Positions 1-5,798 of a DNA stretch of 5,798 bases are shown here, piece after piece. The DNA is taken from positions 1 to 5,798 of the forward strand of contig CANHKH010000233.1 of the NCBI GenBank assembly GCA_947460165.1, given 5' to 3'. The stretch's first letter is position 1. The number at the start of each line of letters is the position of its first letter. Position numbers and translations under genes: made by a program. Below the pieces are notes generated by a model. The model ran no database searches. It had not been told where the DNA came from and saw only the letters and a list, made by a program, of their open reading frames with translations. This stretch comes from Comamonadaceae bacterium (GTDB taxonomy: Bacteria; Pseudomonadota; Gammaproteobacteria; Burkholderiales; Burkholderiaceae_C).

Positions 1-145
1 ATAGGTTTTTGCCCGGCACCGTGGTGGTGAAAAAGGCCTGGCCCACCCAGCCCACAATGGCCAAGGTCATGGCGATCCAGACGCCTCCGGCCAGCATCAA
101 CAGCATGAGGAACAGCAGCAGGCCGCCAATTTCAAGCAAGGTCAT
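1..145 (-). CDS. dctM: TRAP transporter large permease subunit, DctM type (N-terminal 48 codons only)
   Basis: This is the beginning of the large membrane subunit of a TRAP transporter, which in this family forms the ion-driven translocation channel in the inner membrane. Translating the minus strand from the ATG at 145 gives MTLLEIGGLLLFLMLLMLAG followed by a GVWIAMTLAIVGWVG stretch. These form a hydrophobic first segment (about residues 5-19) and a second (about 22-38), separated by a Gly pair, as is usual at DctM N-termini. The start lies 9 bases after the small-subunit stop, and only a weak purine stretch precedes it, so translation is probably coupled to the upstream gene. The family is usually around 425-440 residues, so nearly 90% lies outside the window. 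Identity rests mainly on gene order plus this hydrophobic start. A TRAP large subunit is by far the best reading. Confidence 0.85.
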   Translation of the reverse strand, partial: MTLLEIGGLLLFLMLLMLAGGVWIAMTLAIVGWVGQAFFTTTVPGKNL

Positions 146-154
146 GGGGAGCTT

Positions 155-715
155 TCACAGTTCTTCAGAAAAGTCGCCACGGGCGTGGCGCTCTTCAACG
201 CGCGTCACGTAACTGGGTTTGCCACCACGCAGCACGCACAGCCACTCGTCAGCCACCGCCACCACAAAGATGAAGGCGCCCACCACAAAGCTCAGTTGCG
301 GAATCCAGATGGGAATGGCCACCATGTTGCCTGCGATGTCGTTGAAGGCCCAGCTCTCATGGGTAAAGCGCGCCGCCCAATACGCCAGGTAGGCAATGGC
401 CACCAGGGCCACCGTCAAAGAGGTGATCTCCAGCGCGCGGCGCAGGCGGGATGGCACGGCTTCGAGCAGCAGCGTCACGCGCACAAAATCACCGTTGCGA
501 AAGCTGTGCGCCATGCCCAAAAAGGCGGCTGCCGCGCACAACCAAGCCACCACATCGTTGACCCAAGACACCCGCCACTCCAGCAAGCGGCCCAGGGAGG
601 CCCAGATCATCAGCACGAAAATGGCGAGCACGCACAAGGCGGCCAAGACGCCGCCCAGCCCGTACAAGCCATCGAGGGCGCGGCGTGTCCAGGGGGCTGG
701 GGGGGCGGCGTTCAT
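155..715 (-). CDS. dctQ: TRAP transporter small permease subunit, DctQ type
   Basis: The 186-residue product is the small membrane subunit of a TRAP transporter, which partners with the large permease in the inner membrane. Four hydrophobic segments are visible at about residues 18-42, 52-70, 97-117 and 133-160. The family's typical features are present: a charged loop after helix 2 reading RNGDFVRVTLLLEAVPSRLR (73-92), which resembles the conserved G-x-V-R-V-x-L-L motif, and a P-x-W-x-P-Q motif at the start of helix 4 (135-140). The length is normal for the family. The start at 715 is 9 bases after the stop of the binding-protein gene, with only a short GAG as possible ribosome site, consistent with translational coupling. 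The C-terminal tail (about 161-186) is charged and probably cytoplasmic. Substrate specificity cannot be read from this subunit. Confidence 0.93.
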   Translation of the reverse strand: MNAAPPAPWTRRALDGLYGLGGVLAALCVLAIFVLMIWASLGRLLEWRVSWVNDVVAWLCAAAAFLGMAHSFRNGDFVRVTLLLEAVPSRLRRALEITSLTVALVAIAYLAYWAARFTHESWAFNDIAGNMVAIPIWIPQLSFVVGAFIFVVAVADEWLCVLRGGKPSYVTRVEERHARGDFSEEL

Positions 716-724
716 GCGCTCAGC

Positions 725-1702
725 TCAGCGGTTGTAGGTGTCGAGCACCTGCTTGCCTTCGGCGCCCGACTTGTCCAGCCATTCTTTGAGGATGGTCTCG
801 CCCACCTTCTTCATGTCGGCCCGCAGCTGGGGCGAACCAGGCAGCACTTCCATGCCGTTTTTCTTGAGCGTGGCCAAGGTGTCGTCATTGACCTTGCGCG
901 ACTCGGCCCAGCCGCGAGTCTCGGCCGCCGCGGCGGCCTTGAGCAGCGCGTCTTGGGTGGGCTTGTCCAGGGCCTCAAAGGCTTTGCGGTTGGCGATCAC
1001 GGCGTTTTTGGGCAACCAGGCCTGCACGTCGTAGTAGTACTTGAGGTGCTCAAACAGCTTGCTGTCCACCCCGGTGGCGCCCGAGGTCATGTTGGCCTCG
1101 ACCACGCCGGTGGCCAGCGCCTGCGCCAGCTCGGCCGCTTGCACCGTGACCGGCTGGGCGCCCACCAACTCGCCAATGCGCGCGGTCATGGGGCTGTAGG
1201 CGCGCCACTTGCTGCCCTTGAGGTCGGCGGCGCTGTTGATGGGTTTTTTGCTGTAAATGCCCTGGGGTGGCCAGGCCACCGAATACAGCAGCATCAGGCC
1301 CTGGTCGGCCAGCTTTTTCTCGAGCAGCGGTTTTTGCGCCCGGTACAGCTTCATGGAGTCGTCATAGCTGCTGGCCAAAAAGGGCAGGCCGTCTGAGCCG
1401 TAGATTTGCCACTCGTTTTGAAAGTTGGCCATCAAAATCTCGCCCGCCTGGGCCTGCCCGCCCTGCACGGCGCGCTTGATCTCGGGCGCTTTGAACAGCG
1501 AGGCGTTGGCATGCACCGTGATCTTGAGCTTGCCGCCCGTGGCCTTGTCGACCTCGGCGGCAAAGTTGGCGAGGTTGACACTGTGGAAATTGCCCGCCGG
1601 GTAGGCCGCGGGCAGGTCCCACTTGGTTTGGGCCAAGGCCGTGCCGGCCAGGGACAAGCTGGCGGCGGCCAGCATGAGGGAAAGCGTGTGACGACGTTGC
1701 AT
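725..1702 (-). CDS. dctP: TRAP transporter periplasmic substrate-binding protein, DctP type
   Basis: The 325-residue product is an extracytoplasmic solute receptor that captures substrate in the periplasm and hands it to the DctQM membrane subunits. I place the start at 1702 rather than 1747 because an AGGAG sits 5 bases upstream of 1702, and the protein then begins with a classic Sec signal: QRRH, a hydrophobic core, and an ALA|Q cleavage site after residue 24. The 1747 start would also fall inside the predicted sigma-54 promoter. DctP features include the NFHSVNLANFAAEVDKATGG opening of the mature domain (38-57), the SLFKAPEIKRAVQGGQAQAG region (69-88), and the LKGSKWRAY segment (161-169). 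Arg167 there aligns with the arginine that in the family usually salt-bridges a substrate carboxylate. The ligand is therefore probably a carboxylic acid. The linked hydantoinase/oxoprolinase suggests a cyclic amide acid, but this is inference. Confidence 0.95.
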   Translation of the reverse strand: MQRRHTLSLMLAAASLSLAGTALAQTKWDLPAAYPAGNFHSVNLANFAAEVDKATGGKLKITVHANASLFKAPEIKRAVQGGQAQAGEILMANFQNEWQIYGSDGLPFLASSYDDSMKLYRAQKPLLEKKLADQGLMLLYSVAWPPQGIYSKKPINSAADLKGSKWRAYSPMTARIGELVGAQPVTVQAAELAQALATGVVEANMTSGATGVDSKLFEHLKYYYDVQAWLPKNAVIANRKAFEALDKPTQDALLKAAAAAETRGWAESRKVNDDTLATLKKNGMEVLPGSPQLRADMKKVGETILKEWLDKSGAEGKQVLDTYNR

Positions 1703-1707
1703 GTGTA

Positions 1708-1712
1708 CTCCT
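1708..1712 (-). promoter_or_regulatory. Shine-Dalgarno site for the substrate-binding protein gene
   Basis: The minus strand reads AGGAG here, 5 bases before the ATG at 1702. It is the strongest ribosome-binding site in the window and decides the start of the binding-protein gene against the longer in-frame option at 1747. The much weaker sites before the two membrane-subunit genes suggest the binding protein is made in excess over the membrane subunits, as is usual for TRAP systems. Confidence 0.85.
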
Positions 1713-1735
1713 GAAGTGAGGGCCAAGGGGTCACC

Positions 1736-1751
1736 AGCAAGCCACATGCCA
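1736..1751 (-). promoter_or_regulatory. Sigma-54 (-24/-12) promoter for the TRAP operon
   Basis: The minus strand reads TGGCATGTGGCTTGCT. The RpoN consensus is TGGCAC, five bases, then TTGCW. Every defined position matches except the sixth (T for C), the spacing is exact, and a C precedes the first T as the extended consensus prefers. With the GG at -25/-24 (1750/1749) and the GC at -13/-12 (1738/1737), transcription would start near 1725. That gives a leader of about 23 bases containing the AGGAG. Sigma-54 promoters need an enhancer-binding activator; none is encoded in the window. Sigma-54 control is known for dicarboxylate TRAP systems in some Proteobacteria (DctB/DctD with RpoN), so the arrangement is biologically reasonable. 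Confidence 0.7.
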
Positions 1752-1773
1752 GCGCCCGGTGGGAATCATGCCC

Positions 1774-1820
1774 CGCAGTGGTGCTTGCGTGGCAGAGGTC
1801 AACTCTAAGTGCTCACTGCG
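1774..1820. repeat. Separated 7-base inverted repeat in the divergent control region
   Basis: CGCAGTG at 1774-1780 is repeated in inverted form as CACTGCG at 1814-1820, with centres 40 bases apart. Relative to the predicted sigma-54 start near 1725, the half-sites centre at about -52 and -92. They could be binding half-sites for an activator or repressor of the TRAP operon. A 7-base match in about 220 bases can arise by chance, so the functional call is weak. Confidence 0.3.
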
Positions 1821-1845
1821 TTGATTGGGCATGGTGATTTCCCTT

Positions 1846-1875
1846 ATCGTTGACAAAATGTTGGCAAATCGTTGA
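1846..1875. repeat. Tandem 8-base direct repeat ATCGTTGA with a 22-base period
   Basis: ATCGTTGA occurs at 1846-1853 and again at 1868-1875. The 22-base period is close to two helical turns, so both copies face the same side of the DNA. The pair overlaps both edges of the TTGNCAA palindrome, making a compact repeated block just upstream of and across the regulator's presumed -35. It is probably part of a regulator-binding region. Confidence 0.5.
1850..1867. promoter_or_regulatory. Candidate operator: palindromic pair of TTGNCAA boxes
   Basis: The sequence TTGACAAAATGTTGGCAA is an imperfect inverted repeat with 7-base arms around a 4-base centre, mismatched only at the middle base of each arm. 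Each arm is itself a TTG-N-CAA dyad, and the two dyads start 11 bases apart, about one helical turn. Winged-helix dimers of the MarR type commonly bind 16-20 base palindromes, and a gene for such a protein starts 58 bases downstream. The site overlaps the presumed -35 of that gene, a position suited to autorepression. Confidence 0.5.
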
Positions 1876-1890
1876 GGAAAAAGCTAGACT
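1861..1890 (+). promoter_or_regulatory. Probable sigma-70 promoter for the regulator-hydantoinase operon
   Basis: TTGGCA at 1861-1866 (5 of 6 to the -35 consensus) is followed after 18 bases by TAGACT at 1885-1890 (4 of 6 to the -10 consensus). Transcription would begin near 1897, leaving about 28 leader bases before the ATG at 1925. The local sequence is more AT-rich than the flanking genes, as promoters usually are. The perfect TTGACA at 1850 has no acceptable -10 at 16-18 bases. Confidence 0.45.
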
Positions 1891-1924
1891 TTCATCACGC
1901 TCTGTCTTCTTGTTGAAATTGCCC

Positions 1925-2490
1925 ATGCCCCGTAAAACCCCTGTCAAGCCCAACGCCCAGGCCGCACCCGCACCCGCTGTAACTCCTGCAGCGACCGGCC
2001 CCATCGTCTCCTCGGCCCACCTGGTCTCGCCTGACAGCGCAGAGATGAGCGAGTTCGAGTTTGGCCTCATCGTGGCGGGCAATGCCTTTCACCGCTGGGT
2101 GGTGCACTGCATGGCCGCGGCGGGTCTCAAAGACCTCACCCCGCTGGACGTGCTGGTGCTGCACCATGTCACGCACCGCGCCCGTGACAAGCGCCTGGCC
2201 GACATCTGCTTCATCATGAACATCGAAGACACGCACTTGGTGAATTACGCCTTGAAAAAGCTGCAGGGCCTGGGCGTGGTGGCCTCGCACAAAAGCGGCA
2301 AAGACGTCACTTACGCCGCCACCGAGCTGGGTCGCCAGCATGTGAACCGCTACCGCGAGATCCGCGAGTCTTGTTTGATCACTGCGCTCAATGCCGACGA
2401 CAGCCTGAACCGAGACATTGGCGAGCTCGCGCGCCTCTTGCGCGTGCTCTCGGGCATGTACGACCAGGCCGCCCGCTCGGCCGCTTCTTT

Positions 2491-2494
<4 letters not shown>
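1925..2494 (+). CDS. MarR-like winged-helix transcriptional regulator
   Basis: The 189-residue product looks like a MarR-type DNA-binding regulator of the winged-helix group often annotated 'predicted transcription regulator, HTH domain'. Residues 1-40 are a low-complexity Ala/Pro-rich tail, probably disordered. A helical region (41-68) leads into the helix-turn-helix: LTPLDVLVLHHVTHRA (71-86), LADICFIMNI (91-100), and a recognition-helix candidate EDTHLVNYALKKLQGLGVV (101-119). The wing follows at SHKSGKDVTYAATELG (121-136). Helices at about 137-182 would form the dimer interface. I chose ATG 1925 because an in-frame TTG at 1850 falls inside the promoter region and would add a non-conserved-looking tail. 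The ribosome site is weak (TGAAA). The stop overlaps the enzyme gene's ATG (ATGA), so regulator and enzyme share one transcript. Its ligand is not evident; it probably senses the enzyme's substrate and controls its own operon. Confidence 0.88.

Positions 2495-5798
<3,304 letters not shown>

Noticed and set aside
687..708. G-rich run (GGGGG and GGGGGGG) as a possible quadruplex
   Set aside because: There are only two long G tracts, not the four needed for a canonical quadruplex. The run is explained by Pro/Ala codons at the N-terminus of the small permease subunit.
185..1396. Plus-strand open frame of 403 codons opposite the TRAP small-subunit and binding-protein genes
   Set aside because: It is a mirror of two well-recognised minus-strand genes. 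Composition is His/Gly/Gln-rich and it spans their junction without any domain or ribosome site.
1703..1747. Upstream in-frame ATG at 1747 for the binding protein
   Set aside because: It would put 15 residues before a textbook signal peptide, lacks a ribosome site, and overlaps the sigma-54 promoter.
1850..1855. Perfect TTGACA as the -35 of the plus-strand promoter
   Set aside because: At 16-18 bases downstream the hexamers are TTGAGG, TGAGGA and GAGGAA, none resembling a -10. TTGGCA at 1861 with TAGACT at 1885 fits better, and the TTGACA is better explained as half of the palindrome.
1850..1924. TTG at 1850 as the start of the regulator
   Set aside because: It lies inside the candidate operator, upstream of the predicted transcription start, and adds 25 residues of unconvincing sequence. 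ATG 1925 is preferred.

Overview
The window is GC-rich DNA with a strong G/C preference at third codon positions. Protein style and gene order suggest a betaproteobacterium, most likely of the Comamonadaceae (Rhodoferax/Limnohabitans/Polaromonas/Variovorax type). That placement is my impression from the sequence, not a database result. It holds one divergent catabolic locus, cut at both ends, with no RNA gene, mobile element or CRISPR array.

Left half, minus strand (1-1702): a three-gene TRAP uptake operon read right to left. It encodes the periplasmic substrate-binding protein (DctP type, 1702-725), the small four-helix membrane subunit (DctQ type, 715-155) and the first 48 codons of the large permease (DctM type, 145 to beyond the window start). 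Each junction has only 9 bases between stop and start.

Middle (1703-1924): a 222-base divergent control region. Facing dctP is a near-perfect sigma-54 (-24/-12) promoter at 1736-1751, followed by a good Shine-Dalgarno at 1708-1712. Facing the regulator is a plausible sigma-70 promoter (1861-1890). Its -35 lies inside a palindromic pair of TTGNCAA boxes (1850-1867), flanked by an 8-base direct repeat with a 22-base period. This is a good candidate operator for the regulator encoded next door. A separate 7-base inverted repeat (1774-1780 / 1814-1820) lies between the two promoters.

Right half, plus strand (1925-5798): a MarR-like winged-helix regulator (189 aa), overlapping by 4 bases (ATGA) with a very long enzyme gene that runs off the window (1102 complete codons seen, no stop). 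The enzyme is a fused HyuA-HyuB protein of the ATP-dependent hydantoinase/5-oxoprolinase family. All the expected ATP-site glycine motifs and the HyuB half are present, without frameshifts.

The simplest reading is an uptake-and-opening cassette. The TRAP system brings in a small organic acid or cyclic amide with sodium or proton drive, the ATP-dependent Hyu enzyme hydrolyses its lactam or imide ring, and the MarR-like protein gates expression. The TRAP operon appears to be under separate sigma-54 control. The substrate (5-oxoproline, a hydantoin or a related compound) cannot be fixed from sequence. The individual gene families are all known; the control region is the part most worth following up.
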